From Acidobacteriota bacterium (GTDB lineage Bacteria; Acidobacteriota; Polarisedimenticolia; J045), in assembly GCA_030949985.1 (NCBI GenBank), contig JAUZRX010000104.1, positions 20,728-84,727 on the forward strand: 64,000 nt of DNA, written 5' to 3'. Position 1 is the stretch's first letter. Each line of letters begins with the position of its first letter. The position numbers and the translations under genes are program-made. The notes below the pieces were generated by a model, which had not been told where the DNA came from, made no database searches, and saw only the letters and a program-made list of their open reading frames with translations. Below are positions 43,018 through 52,066 of this stretch, piece after piece.

Positions 43018-44070
43018 ATGGAAGTCGGAATCGTCGGATACGGCGCCTACGTGCCCCGACACCGGATCAAGGTGGAAGAAATCGCCAAGGTCTGGGGCGC
43101 GGACGCACCCACCTACAAGAAGGGTCTGATGCTGCGGGAGAAATCGGTTCCCTCGCCGGACCAGGATGTCATCACCATGTCGGTCGAAGCGGCGCGCCAC
43201 GCCCTGACCCGGGCGGGTATCGATCCGCGACAGATCGGAGCGATCTACATCGGCTCCGAGTCTCACCCCTACGCCGTCAAGCCCAGCGGCACGATCGTCG
43301 CGGACGCCATCGGAGCCTCGCCGGACCTGCACTGCGCGGACTTCGAGTTCGCCTGCAAGGCGGGCAGCGAGGGCATGTTCGTCGCCCTCTCGCTGGTCAA
43401 GGCCGGCGAGATGGACTACGCCCTGGGCATCGGGGCCGACACCTCCCAGGGTGCCCCCGGTGACGCCCTCGAGTACTCGGCGGCCGCGGGTGCAGCGGCG
43501 TTCATCATGGGACGGGAGAAGATCCTCGCCGTCTGCGAACACACCTACTCCTACACGACGGACACGCCGGATTTCTGGAGGCGCGAGTACCAGCACTATC
43601 CCCGCCATGCAGGCCGCTTCACGGGCGAGCCGGCCTACTTCCAGCACCTGCTCTCCTGCGCCCGCAACCTGATGGAAAAATCCGGCACCACCCCCGAGGA
43701 TTTCCAGTACGCCGTCTTCCACCAGCCCAACGGCAAGTTCCCCATGCGGGCGGCGAAGATCCTGGGCTTCCCCAGGGAGAAGATCGAGCAGGGCTGGCTG
43801 GCGCCGACTCTCGGGAACACCTATTCCGGCTCCTCGCCGATGGGCCTGTCCGCGGTGCTCGACGTGGCCCGACCCGGCGACCGGATCCTGATGTGCAGCT
43901 ATGGATCGGGCTCCGGCAGCGACGGGTTCATCTTCCGCGTCACCGAGGCCATCACCGCGGTCCAGAAGGCCGCGCCCCAGACCCGGGAGCAACTCGAAAA
44001 CAACCCGATCTACATCGATTACGGCACCTACGCCAAGTTCCGCGGCAAGATCCGCAAGCTCGAAGCCTGA
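43018..44070 (+). CDS. hydroxymethylglutaryl-CoA synthase, archaeal type
   Basis: 350 aa. Thiolase-fold condensing enzyme adding acetyl-CoA to acetoacetyl-CoA. Seen: MEVGIVGYGAYVPRHRI, SESHPYAVKPSGT, the acyl Cys113 in FEFACKAGSEGM, His235 in FHQPNGKFP, and NTYSGSSPMGL. The length and segments match archaeal HMG-CoA synthases rather than bacterial MvaS (about 390 aa). GGAGG is 6 nt upstream. It is followed by thiolase (15 nt gap) and DUF35 genes, the archaeal set that forms one channelling complex. No HMG-CoA reductase is in the window, so the product's fate (isoprenoids, leucine/acetone-type routes, or a polyketide-like step) is open. Confidence 0.85.
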   Translation: MEVGIVGYGAYVPRHRIKVEEIAKVWGADAPTYKKGLMLREKSVPSPDQDVITMSVEAARHALTRAGIDPRQIGAIYIGSESHPYAVKPSGTIVADAIGASPDLHCADFEFACKAGSEGMFVALSLVKAGEMDYALGIGADTSQGAPGDALEYSAAAGAAAFIMGREKILAVCEHTYSYTTDTPDFWRREYQHYPRHAGRFTGEPAYFQHLLSCARNLMEKSGTTPEDFQYAVFHQPNGKFPMRAAKILGFPREKIEQGWLAPTLGNTYSGSSPMGLSAVLDVARPGDRILMCSYGSGSGSDGFIFRVTEAITAVQKAAPQTREQLENNPIYIDYGTYAKFRGKIRKLEA

Positions 44071-44085
44071 GCGGGGAGGTTGACC

Positions 44086-45246
44086 ATGCGAGACGTAGCA
44101 GTCATCGGCGTGGGAATGAACAAGTGGGGCGAGCTGTGGGAGCTTTCCCATCGTGACATCTGGACCACCGCAGCCCTCGATGCCATCGACGACGCCGGCG
44201 TGGATCATGTCGACGCGATGTACGTCGGCTGCATGAGCGGCGGCCTGTTCGTGGGCCAGGAACACCTGGGCGCCATGCTGGCCGACCAGCTCGGCATGGG
44301 ACCGATCCCCGGAACCCGGGTCGAGTCGGCCTGCGCTTCGGGAGGACTGGCCTTGCGCCAGGCCTATCTGGCCGTGGCCTCCGGCGAACACGAGATCGTC
44401 CTGGCCAGTGGCGTGGAGAAGATGACCGACGTGGACGGCGCCGCCGCCACCTACGCCCTTTCCACCGCCGCGGATCAAGAATACGAGTGCTTCCACGGCC
44501 TGACCTTCCCCGGCCTCTACGCGATGATGGCCCGGGCCCACATGCAGCGTTACGGAACGACTATCGAGCAACTGGCCCACGTGGCATCGAAGAATCACGC
44601 CAACGGCGCCAGGAACCCCAACGCCCAGTTCCCGATGAAAGTCACCCCCGAGCAGGTGCTGGCCTCCCCGATGGTGGCCGATCCCCTGCGCCTGCTGGAC
44701 TGCTCGCCGATCACCGACGGAGCGGCGGCGGTGGTCCTGGTACCGCTCGAGATGGCGCGCAAGCTCTCGGACGGTCCGCTGGTGCGCATCGCCGCCTCGG
44801 CCCACGCCACCGATACCATGGCCCTGGCGGACCGCGCAGAGATCTCGGCGCTCGAGTCCACGGCGCGGGCGGCCCGCCAGGCCTACAAGGCCGCCGGCAT
44901 CGGGCCCGAGGATCTCTCCTTCTGCGAGGTCCACGACTGCTTCACCATCGCCGAGGTGATGGTGATCGAGGCCCTCGGGCTGGTGGAAAAGGGCCAGGGC
45001 GGCCAGGCGGCGGTCAGCGGCTTGACCGCCCTCGACGGACGGCGTCCGGTCAACCCCTCGGGGGGCCTGAAATCCAAGGGCCACCCGGTGGGAGCCACCG
45101 GCATCGCCCAGGTCTGCGAGGTGGCCGAACAGTTCCGTGGCGGCGCCGGTGAGCGCCAACTCAAATCTCCCCGCTGGGCCCTGACGCAGAACATGGGCGG
45201 TACGGGTGCCAGTTCCGTGATCCATATCTTCGAGCGGGTCGGTTAG
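44086..45246 (+). CDS. acetyl-CoA acetyltransferase (thiolase), archaeal type
   Basis: 386 aa from the ATG at 44086 behind GGGGAGG. The acyl Cys83 is in [12 protein letters not shown], the active-site His in [11 protein letters not shown], and a [14 protein letters not shown] loop and [11 protein letters not shown] end match SCP2-like/archaeal thiolases that lack the second catalytic Cys. It would make acetoacetyl-CoA for the upstream HMG-CoA synthase. The DUF35 gene starts 11 nt after its stop. Confidence 0.87.
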   Translation: MRDVAVIGVGMNKWGELWELSHRDIWTTAALDAIDDAGVDHVDAMYVGCMSGGLFVGQEHLGAMLADQLGMGPIPGTRVESACASGGLALRQAYLAVASGEHEIVLASGVEKMTDVDGAAATYALSTAADQEYECFHGLTFPGLYAMMARAHMQRYGTTIEQLAHVASKNHANGARNPNAQFPMKVTPEQVLASPMVADPLRLLDCSPITDGAAAVVLVPLEMARKLSDGPLVRIAASAHATDTMALADRAEISALESTARAARQAYKAAGIGPEDLSFCEVHDCFTIAEVMVIEALGLVEKGQGGQAAVSGLTALDGRRPVNPSGGLKSKGHPVGATGIAQVCEVAEQFRGGAGERQLKSPRWALTQNMGGTGASSVIHIFERVG

Positions 45247-45257
45247 GAGGCGATGCG

Positions 45258-45653
45258 ATGATCGGAAGTGCCAGAAGCTGGAGGGAGAAACCCCAGCGCT
45301 ATCGTTACGAGGCCGCCAAGTGCAGCGGCTGCGGCAAGGTCTTCTTTCCGCCCCGGGTGATCTGCGACAAGTGCCGTGGGCGGGAGTTCGAAACCCAGGT
45401 CCTGGCGGGCAGCGGTGAAATCGAAACCTATACCGTGATCCACATCGCCCCCAGCGGCTTCACCGACGAGGCCCCCTACGCCGTGGCGGTGATCAGACTC
45501 GACGATGGCGTGCGCATCACCGCCCAGGTCGCCGACTGCAAGCCCGAAGACCTCCAGGTCGGCGCCCGGGTGCGCCGGGAGTTCCGCAAGGTGGCCGAGG
45601 ATGGCGCGTCCGGCGTGATCCACTACGGATACAAGTTCGTCCCTGAAAACTGA
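45258..45653 (+). CDS. DUF35 zinc-ribbon/OB-fold scaffold protein
   Basis: 131 aa. Zinc ribbon with Cys22, Cys25, Cys36 and Cys39 (KCSGCGKVFFPPRVICDKC), then an OB-fold (about 50-120, TYTVIHIAPSGF, GVRITAQVADCKPEDLQVG). In archaea this protein bridges thiolase and HMG-CoA synthase and helps pass acetoacetyl-CoA. AGGAGG lies about 8 nt before the ATG. Gene order HMGS-thiolase-DUF35 supports one complex. Confidence 0.88.
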   Translation: MIGSARSWREKPQRYRYEAAKCSGCGKVFFPPRVICDKCRGREFETQVLAGSGEIETYTVIHIAPSGFTDEAPYAVAVIRLDDGVRITAQVADCKPEDLQVGARVRREFRKVAEDGASGVIHYGYKFVPEN

Positions 45654-45675
45654 TTGTCCGCAGGCGGAAGCTTCC

Positions 45676-45704
45676 GAGGGCGCTCCCTCCCGGGGAGCGC
45701 CCTC
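45676..45704. terminator. bidirectional hairpin at convergent junction
   Basis: Perfect 12-bp arms GAGGGCGCTCCC / GGGAGCGCCCTC around TCCCG, in the 57-nt gap between the converging DUF35 and POT genes. GTTTC follows on the plus strand. The core GGGCGCTCCC stem recurs at 59444-59467. Confidence 0.6.
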
Positions 45705-45710
45705 CCCGTT

Positions 45711-47057
45711 TCAAGACCCGGTGCGCGTGTCGATCCGTCTCGTCACGGCCACGTAGATCAGCAAGGCGAGGAACGACAGGCCACCGACGATGGCCCACGC
45801 GTACCAGAGGTAGTGAGCCTGGGCATAGGCCGCCGGCATCGCACCTTGTCCGGCGATGGCGGCTTCCCACTGCTTGCGGGAAAGCTCGTCGAGCAGGCGC
45901 GGATCCGGGCAGTAGCGTTCGAGCAGGAAACCCGAGAGCACGAAACCGAAGAGCCAGGCGAAAAAGGTATTCATGTGGGCGAAGCCCAGGTAGAGACCCT
46001 CTTCTCCCGCCGGTGCCTGGCGCGAGGCGTACTCGAGGTACTTGGGACTGAGAAAGCACTCCGCCAGACCCTGGATCGAAATCCCGATGATCATCATGGC
46101 GGTGATCGGGTGCATGACCACACCGAAGATCGTCACGTCGCCCCCGAGCAGGGGCGAAAGGCTCATCGCCAGAGCCGAGAAAGGAATCATCATCATCGCC
46201 ACCGCAATCGCCGCTTCCGGCCGCCAGCGCCGGATCAGGTGGGTGACGGGGACCACGAAAAGGACCACCACGAAGGGATTGATGTTGGCGTACCACTCCG
46301 GGGCCGCCCCCTCGCCGACCAGGCGCAGAACGTACTTCGGCATCGCCGCATAGAGCTGGCCCTGGATGGCCCAGAAGCCCGCCGTGATCAGGATCAGGGC
46401 CAGAAAACGCAGTCGCTTCATCGCCCGCCACATCCCGCGCAGGGTCTCCGCGACCGGCGGCGCCTGGACCCGCACGGCATCCCGGTCGGGGTGATAGAGC
46501 AGGATCACGAAAAGCAGACCGACCAGCGCCGCCCCCGAAGAAAACCAGGGAACATTGGCCACGCCCAGGTCCTGGCGCACTCCCTTGACGACGGTCTTGC
46601 CGAGAAAGGCGCCGATGTTGACCGTCATGTAGAACAGGCTGTAGGCCCGGGCCCGGTTGGCGGCATCGGAGGACTTGGCCACCGTCCCCGTGATGATCGG
46701 CTTGACGAAAGAGCCGCCGAGAACGATCAGGAACAGGCCCGAGAGCACCGGTGGAGCGGTGTCGAACGCGCCCAACAGGCCATAGCCGCAGGTCAAGAGG
46801 CCGAAGGCCAGGATCAGCGCCCGCCGGAAGCCCATCCGGTCGGCCACCGCCCCGGTGAAGAAGGGAAAGAGATAGATCAGGGCCCCAAAGAGAGCGCCGA
46901 CGATGTTGGCCACGCTGTCGCGCATGCCGACGACGCGGCTGAGGTAGACCGTCAGAACGATGAAGCTGCCGTAATAGGCCGCCCGTTCGCAGAGTTCGAC
47001 CAGGTTGGCCGTCCAAAAGGCCCGCGGAAATCTCCAGGTGGAGGCGGAAACGTTCAT
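45711..47057 (-). CDS. MFS transporter, POT/PTR (oligopeptide) family
   Basis: 448 aa, about 12 TM segments. POT signatures: ELCERAAYYGSFIVLTVYL in the first helix, FFTGAVADRMGFRRAL, and the SFVKPIITGTVA and FYMTVNIGAFLG helices. Peptide/proton symport is the usual role; some members carry nitrate or other acids. The ATG at 47057 overlaps the upstream stop by 1 nt (TGATG) and has GGAG about 8 nt upstream. It is the third gene of a membrane-protein operon. Confidence 0.82.
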   Translation of the reverse strand: MNVSASTWRFPRAFWTANLVELCERAAYYGSFIVLTVYLSRVVGMRDSVANIVGALFGALIYLFPFFTGAVADRMGFRRALILAFGLLTCGYGLLGAFDTAPPVLSGLFLIVLGGSFVKPIITGTVAKSSDAANRARAYSLFYMTVNIGAFLGKTVVKGVRQDLGVANVPWFSSGAALVGLLFVILLYHPDRDAVRVQAPPVAETLRGMWRAMKRLRFLALILITAGFWAIQGQLYAAMPKYVLRLVGEGAAPEWYANINPFVVVLFVVPVTHLIRRWRPEAAIAVAMMMIPFSALAMSLSPLLGGDVTIFGVVMHPITAMMIIGISIQGLAECFLSPKYLEYASRQAPAGEEGLYLGFAHMNTFFAWLFGFVLSGFLLERYCPDPRLLDELSRKQWEAAIAGQGAMPAAYAQAHYLWYAWAIVGGLSFLALLIYVAVTRRIDTRTGS

Positions 47058-47524
47058 CAGGGGGTCTCCGGAGGGAAAGCGACCAGGGGCCGGATTTCGG
47101 GATGACGTATCACGCCACCGAGATGAGCGGTCCAGAGCAGGGTCGCGCCGGCCGCCCCGGCGGCGAGAACCACGGCCCAAAGCAACAGCGGCCCGGGTGC
47201 CTCTCCCTGCCATGCCTGCAACAGGGCGACCAGGGCCAGGGCCCCGGTCAGGACCACCACGGAAAAGGCGATGCGTCCGGCCACCGCGTGGGATTCCGCC
47301 TGCCGGGCGACGAGATCGCCCTGCGGGTCGATGATTTCCAGCGCAGACGGTCCGGAGAAATAAGCCACCGCCGAAACCACGGCGGCGAGCACCAGCAAGG
47401 CCCCGGCGGTGTGTTCCATCAACCGGGATGGGGCGAGCCGGGCGATCAGCGCGAGCAGGGCCGCCACCGGTACCAGCACCACCACCAGGTGGGCGCAGAC
47501 CAGGTGCAGCCAGGCGGCATTCAT
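47057..47524 (-). CDS. small membrane protein, 4 TM, unknown
   Basis: 155 aa with four hydrophobic helices, including LHLVCAHLVVVLVPVAALLA and ALLLWAVVLAAGAAGATLLW-like stretches. It carries His residues in or near helices (LHLVCAH, SHAV, AHLGGVIRH), a pattern seen in some heme- or metal-binding DUF2231-like membrane proteins; the family is not certain. It overlaps the neighbours on both sides (ATGA at 47524, TGATG at 47057). Confidence 0.6.
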   Translation of the reverse strand: MNAAWLHLVCAHLVVVLVPVAALLALIARLAPSRLMEHTAGALLVLAAVVSAVAYFSGPSALEIIDPQGDLVARQAESHAVAGRIAFSVVVLTGALALVALLQAWQGEAPGPLLLWAVVLAAGAAGATLLWTAHLGGVIRHPEIRPLVAFPPETP

Positions 47525-48423
47525 GGGCGCCCGGTTTCGATGGCGTGAGCCGGATCCACCCCCTGGTCCACCTTGCTGTAGTCGAGTTCGCTGCCTCCCA
47601 TCGAGTGAGGAATCAGGAAGGCCACCGTCATCGCGATCCCCGCCGCCACCACGAGCCCGCGACTGACGAACTCCCGCTTTTTCGGCCGAAAGCCGATCGC
47701 GGCACAGGCGACGACCCAGGAAAGCCACATCACCAGCATCTTGTTGTCCGTCCAGTCGCCGCCGAAGGGAAAGCCGGTCCAGTAGGCGCCGAAGGCGTAT
47801 TTCTGCACCAGCGGTCCGAGACACATGCCGCCGATGGTCATGCCGACCAGCGCGATCCAGGCCCACAGCCTCATCCGCCAGGGAGCGAAGAGGGCGCCGA
47901 GCCCCGCCCGCATACCGATCAGCACCGAAAAGAACATCATCACCACGTGGGGCCAGAGGACCCAGCCGGGGACGTGGTCCTTGAAGCGAATGATCACCTC
48001 GCCCTGGGCCGGAACCCGCACGGCTTCACCCTCGACCGTGGCCAGTTCCAGGTGATACTCCAGCTTTCCAGCGGCCGGTTGCGCCGGCAACTCCCCGACC
48101 AGCAGGTTCTTGCCGTCGACGCTCTGAGGGGTCATCTCGAGATGGGTGAAGGGATCGTCGGTGCGCAGGCGGCGATAGACCAGCTCCGCCCGGGTCAACC
48201 GCTGCGCTCCGGGATCGGGGATTTCCACCCGGGCCGCCGGGTTCGTCTTGATCGACCAGTCGCTGCGAATCAGCTTGTAGGCGTAGACCTCGCCCGCCAG
48301 TTCGAACTCCCCCCGGGCCGGGTAGGTCGGCCCGGTGGTCCGCTGGTAGACCACGGCTGCCAGCATCAGAAAAACCGCCAGCACCCAGAGCAGACTGCGC
48401 AACCAGAAGGGACTCTTCTTCAC
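47521..48423 (-). CDS. membrane protein with periplasmic domain, unknown
   Basis: 300 aa. One N-terminal TM (SLLWVLAVFLMLAAVVY), a ~130-residue extracytoplasmic domain (LIRSDWSIKTNPAARVEIPD and onward), then four C-terminal TMs with FGAYWTGFPFGGDWTDNKML and LIPHSMGGSELDYSKV. I have seen this WTGFPFG-type membrane protein as a conserved hypothetical but know no function. It is the first gene of the three-gene operon; its stop overlaps the next start. The start has an AGGAG site nearby. Confidence 0.6.
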   Translation of the reverse strand: MKKSPFWLRSLLWVLAVFLMLAAVVYQRTTGPTYPARGEFELAGEVYAYKLIRSDWSIKTNPAARVEIPDPGAQRLTRAELVYRRLRTDDPFTHLEMTPQSVDGKNLLVGELPAQPAAGKLEYHLELATVEGEAVRVPAQGEVIIRFKDHVPGWVLWPHVVMMFFSVLIGMRAGLGALFAPWRMRLWAWIALVGMTIGGMCLGPLVQKYAFGAYWTGFPFGGDWTDNKMLVMWLSWVVACAAIGFRPKKREFVSRGLVVAAGIAMTVAFLIPHSMGGSELDYSKVDQGVDPAHAIETGRP

Positions 48424-48565
48424 CTTGGCACTCCTCCCGGCGGAGCGGAGAGATTCCGCCGGCCGGCGATTCCGGGTCGGCCGAGTATAACCACCAGGCC
48501 CGACCGCGTCCGCCCGGACACGGGACGGTGCAAAGCGCGGCGTGGGCGGTTACCATCTCCGCCCG

Positions 48566-48862
48566 ATGGGTATGCCGTCCATCCCCCGAGAACAGGTTCT
48601 CCACTTGGCAGCGTTGGCGGGTCTCCGCCTGGAGCCTGCCGAGGTGGATTCCCTGGCTGTCGAACTGGCGCGGATGCTGGAACTGGGCGAAGGCCTGCCG
48701 GATCGGCCCGTCGGCGGCGAGCGCCCGGCTGCGGACCCTCCTCCCTTCCGCGACGACGAGCCGCGGCCCGGGCTCCCGCCCGGACGGGCCCTGGCCGCCG
48801 CGCCCGGCTCGGAAGACGGCTTCTTCCTCGTCCCGCCGGTCATCCAGCGGGGGGCGCGTTGA
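48566..48862 (+). CDS. gatC: Asp/Glu-tRNA amidotransferase subunit C
   Basis: 98 aa. GatC stabilises GatA in the GatCAB enzyme that converts Asp-tRNA(Asn) or Glu-tRNA(Gln). Seen: VLHLAALAGLRLEPAEVDSL near the N-terminus and the family's C-terminal DGFFLVPPVIQRG. The middle is Pro-rich and the residues are more divergent than usual. The ATG at 48566 or 48572 are both possible. Its stop overlaps the gatA start. Confidence 0.75.
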   Translation: MGMPSIPREQVLHLAALAGLRLEPAEVDSLAVELARMLELGEGLPDRPVGGERPAADPPPFRDDEPRPGLPPGRALAAAPGSEDGFFLVPPVIQRGAR

Positions 48863-50301
48863 CCACCGCCCCGATGGACGCCGGAACCCTGGCGACCCGG
48901 GTACGCAGCGGGGAGACCTCGGCCCTCGAGGTGGTCTCCGGCTGCCTCGAACGGATCCGGGGCGAGGCTCTCAACGCCGTAGTGCATCGCCTCGAAGACC
49001 ATGCCCTCGAGCAGGCCCGGCGTGTCGACCGGCACCTGGCTGCCGGGGAGGATCCCGGTCCTCTCGCCGGAGTCCCCCTGCTGGTCAAGGAGAACATCTG
49101 CACCCGGACGGGCCCCACCTGCTGCGGTTCGGCTCTCCTGGAGGGCTATGTCGCGCCCTACGACGCCACCGCCGTCGAACGACTCGAGGCGGCGGGAGCC
49201 GTGATGGTGGGCAAGACCAACTGCGACGAATTCGGCATGGGGTCGTCCGGGGAAACCTCGTGTCACGGCCCCGTGCTCCATCCGCAGGATCCCGGAAGAG
49301 TACCGGGGGGATCGAGTTCCGGCTCCGCCGCCGCGGTGGCCGCGGGCCTGGCCCCGGTCGCCCTGGGCACCGACACGGGGGGGTCGGTGCGGCAGCCGGC
49401 GGCGTTGTGCGGCGTCATCGGCCTCAAGCCCACCTGGGGGCGCATCTCGCGCTGGGGCCTGGTGGCCTTCGCCTCCTCGCTCGACCAGATCGGTCCCCTC
49501 TGCCGCACGGTCGCCGATGCGGCACTGCTGCTCGAGGTCATGGGAGGACCCGATCCCCGTGACGGCAGCCAGCCCCGGCCACAGCCCCCGATGAAGACCC
49601 TCGGCGCGTTGCCCGAACGGGGCCTGCGTGTCGGCCGGATACGACTCGAAGCCGGCGAGGACCTCCACCCTCGCGTGGCGCAGGCTCTCGACCTGGCCGG
49701 CGAGGCCTTCGAGCGGGACGGTGCCCGGGTCGAGGAAGTCGATCTTCCGCTGGCCCGGGAGACCCTGGCGATCTACACGCTGATCGCCAACGCGGAGGCC
49801 TCGTCCAACCTGGCACGCTTCGACGGACTGCGCTACGGGCGGCAGGCGGAAATCCGCGGCGGCTGGGACCGGGTCCTGGCGGCCAGCCGGGGCGCCTTTT
49901 TCGGCCGGGAGGTCAAGCGCCGGATCATGCTCGGCGCCTGCGTACTCTCCGGTGGCTACCGTCGACACCTCTACGCCCGCGCCCAGGACCTGCGGCGGGA
50001 GTTGACCCGCAGCCTCGACGCCCTGCTGGAGCGGGTCGACCTGCTGCTCGGCCCCACCGCTCCGGCACCGGCCTTCCGTTTCGGAGAGAAACTCGACGAC
50101 CCGCTGGAGATGTACCGCCAGGATCGCTTCACCCTGCCGGCCAGCCTTGGCGGCCATCCGGCCATCTCCCTGCCGGCCCCGCGGCAGCCGGCTGAATTGC
50201 CCGTGGCCGTTCAACTCGTAGGCGGCCGCTTCCGGGAAGACCTGCTGCTGGCCGGAGCCCGCCTGCTCGAGCATCACGGTTTCGGAGCCGGAGCGTGTTG
50301 A
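48859..50301 (+). CDS. gatA: Asp/Glu-tRNA amidotransferase subunit A
   Basis: 480 aa amidase-signature enzyme. Catalytic Lys in LLVKENICT, the cis-Ser in GGSSSGSAAAVAAG, and the Ser nucleophile in TDTGGSVRQPAALCG. GTNCDEFGMGSSGE-type segment (KTNCDEFGMGSS) is typical of GatA. I chose a TTG at 48859 that overlaps the gatC stop as TTGA; an ATG at 48874 is the alternative. gatB is not adjacent, so it would lie elsewhere on the genome. The stop overlaps the amidase gene start by 7 nt. Confidence 0.88.
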   Translation: MTTAPMDAGTLATRVRSGETSALEVVSGCLERIRGEALNAVVHRLEDHALEQARRVDRHLAAGEDPGPLAGVPLLVKENICTRTGPTCCGSALLEGYVAPYDATAVERLEAAGAVMVGKTNCDEFGMGSSGETSCHGPVLHPQDPGRVPGGSSSGSAAAVAAGLAPVALGTDTGGSVRQPAALCGVIGLKPTWGRISRWGLVAFASSLDQIGPLCRTVADAALLLEVMGGPDPRDGSQPRPQPPMKTLGALPERGLRVGRIRLEAGEDLHPRVAQALDLAGEAFERDGARVEEVDLPLARETLAIYTLIANAEASSNLARFDGLRYGRQAEIRGGWDRVLAASRGAFFGREVKRRIMLGACVLSGGYRRHLYARAQDLRRELTRSLDALLERVDLLLGPTAPAPAFRFGEKLDDPLEMYRQDRFTLPASLGGHPAISLPAPRQPAELPVAVQLVGGRFREDLLLAGARLLEHHGFGAGAC

Positions 50302-52040
50302 GCCGCCTGAGGCCGCGCCGCCTGGCCTGGGCCCTGGCCGCCGCCCTGGGGACGCTGGTGCCGGCGCTGCACGCCCTCGAGCCGCCCGCGCCGGCCTGGG
50401 CCGACGCGGTGGAGGTGATCAAGGAAGAGGGCGTCGAGGCCCAACTCGTCGAAGGGCGCTCGATCCACCTGATCGTCCTGCCGGAGAAAGGCGACGGCTA
50501 CATCTCCCTGACCCGCCGCCTGTGCGGCAAGGAACAGCCCTGGCAGCGCCTGGCCGCGGCCAACGACGACCGCCCCGTGATCGTCGGCCGCCCCGTCACC
50601 GTTCCCTGGAACATGCTGCGGGAGGAGTACCGCTACCTGGCCCTGCTCGCCCTGTTCCCCGAGGATCGATCCACGCCGGAGGGCTGGCTGCACCATCCGG
50701 CCGCGGCCAGCGTGGAGAGTTACGGCGAGGGCCTTTGGCAGGTCGCCGAATGGTTCACCGGCGACGGCGGGAAATGGCGCGAGATCGCCGCGGCCAACTC
50801 CCTGAGCGGACCGGACCTCCCCCGGCATCGGGCGATCCTCGTGCCCGCCGGGTTGCTCTCCCCGCTGTTCCGCCACGTGGAGCGCTCGAGCGATGGCCGG
50901 CTGGTCTACCGGGAAGACGACCAGGGCCCCTACGCCGAGTACCGGCTCCGGCGCCGTGAGGCGCTGTATTCGGCGGTGGTGCTGCGCTTCACCAGCCTGA
51001 CCGAGCCCGCGGACGTGGTGGAGGCCGCCGAACGCATCGCCCGCAGGAGCGGCATCCGGGATGTCAAGAAGATTCCCGTGAATTTCCCGGTGAAGATTCC
51101 CCTCGAAATGCTGGGCCTCGAAGCTCTGCCCTCCAATCACCCCCAGCGTGTCGCCGCGCGGATCCTGCGCAGCGAGATGGCCCAAGTGGTCATGCCGCGG
51201 CGCAGCCGAAGCCTGGCCGGGGTGCAGGTCCTGCTCGATCCCGGACACGGAGGCAAGGACCTGGGGGCCATCCGCAACAACATCTGGGAGAGCGACTACG
51301 TCTACGACGTGGCCTGCCGGGTCAAGCGGGAACTCGAGAAGAGAACCGCGGCCGAAGTCCACATACTCGTCCATGACACCCAGTACGGGTGCCGCATCTT
51401 CGACCGCAAGACTCTGCCGAAAAACCGCCGGGAAGTCGTGCAGACCTCCCCTCCCCACCGGGTACGGGGCGGCGCCAGCACGAAAATGGGGGTCAATCTC
51501 CGCTGGTACCTGGCGAACAGGATCTTCAGCGACCTGCGGCGCAAGAAGGTCCCGGCGGAGAACGTGGTTTTCATCAGCCTGCACGCCGATTCCCTGCACC
51601 ACGCGATTCGCGGCGCGATGGTCTACGTTCCCGGCGAGCGCTACCGCAAAGGACGCTACCGCGTCCACGGGGGTTCCTACAGGCGGTACAAGGAGGTCAA
51701 GGCGGCCAAGACGATCTCCTTCGGGCGCAAACAGCGGCTGCACGACGAGGCGGTGTCGCGACGTCTCGCGGAGGCGATTCTCGCGGGCTATCGCAAGGAG
51801 AAACTCCCGGTCCATTCTCACCAGCCGATCCGCGATCACATCACCAAGCGCGTCCGGCGCCGTACGCGGCGCTACGCTCCGGCCGTCCTGCGCGCCAACC
51901 GCGTTCCCGCCAAGGTGCTGCTGGAAACGGTGAACATCAACAACAAGGCCGACGCCAGGCTGATGGCCGACCCCGCAGGCCGTGAGCGCATGGCCCGGGC
52001 CATCGTCGAGGGGCTCGAGCGCTTCTACGCCGGGCGCTGA
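50295..52040 (+). CDS. N-acetylmuramoyl-L-alanine amidase, Amidase_3 family, exported
   Basis: 581 aa. Signal peptide (RRLAWALAAALGTLVPALHA), then ~300 residues with two LysM-like or repeat-like segments (ISLTRRLCGKEQPWQRLAAA and LWQVAEWFTGDGGKWREIAA). The C-terminal Amidase_3 domain has zinc ligands His in LLDPGHGGKD, Glu in NIWESDYVYD, His in VFISLHADS, and catalytic Glu in VLLETVNINN. It cleaves the peptide stem from peptidoglycan during cell separation. Start GTG 50295 (or TTG 50298), coupled to gatA. Confidence 0.85.
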   Translation: MLSRLRPRRLAWALAAALGTLVPALHALEPPAPAWADAVEVIKEEGVEAQLVEGRSIHLIVLPEKGDGYISLTRRLCGKEQPWQRLAAANDDRPVIVGRPVTVPWNMLREEYRYLALLALFPEDRSTPEGWLHHPAAASVESYGEGLWQVAEWFTGDGGKWREIAAANSLSGPDLPRHRAILVPAGLLSPLFRHVERSSDGRLVYREDDQGPYAEYRLRRREALYSAVVLRFTSLTEPADVVEAAERIARRSGIRDVKKIPVNFPVKIPLEMLGLEALPSNHPQRVAARILRSEMAQVVMPRRSRSLAGVQVLLDPGHGGKDLGAIRNNIWESDYVYDVACRVKRELEKRTAAEVHILVHDTQYGCRIFDRKTLPKNRREVVQTSPPHRVRGGASTKMGVNLRWYLANRIFSDLRRKKVPAENVVFISLHADSLHHAIRGAMVYVPGERYRKGRYRVHGGSYRRYKEVKAAKTISFGRKQRLHDEAVSRRLAEAILAGYRKEKLPVHSHQPIRDHITKRVRRRTRRYAPAVLRANRVPAKVLLETVNINNKADARLMADPAGRERMARAIVEGLERFYAGR

Positions 52041-52066
52041 GTCCCGGGGGATGAGAGGATAGGGCC

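Noticed and set aside
42994..45225. 743-aa open frame antisense to HMG-CoA synthase and thiolase
   Set aside because: Mirror of two clear enzyme genes; composition is that of a shadow frame.
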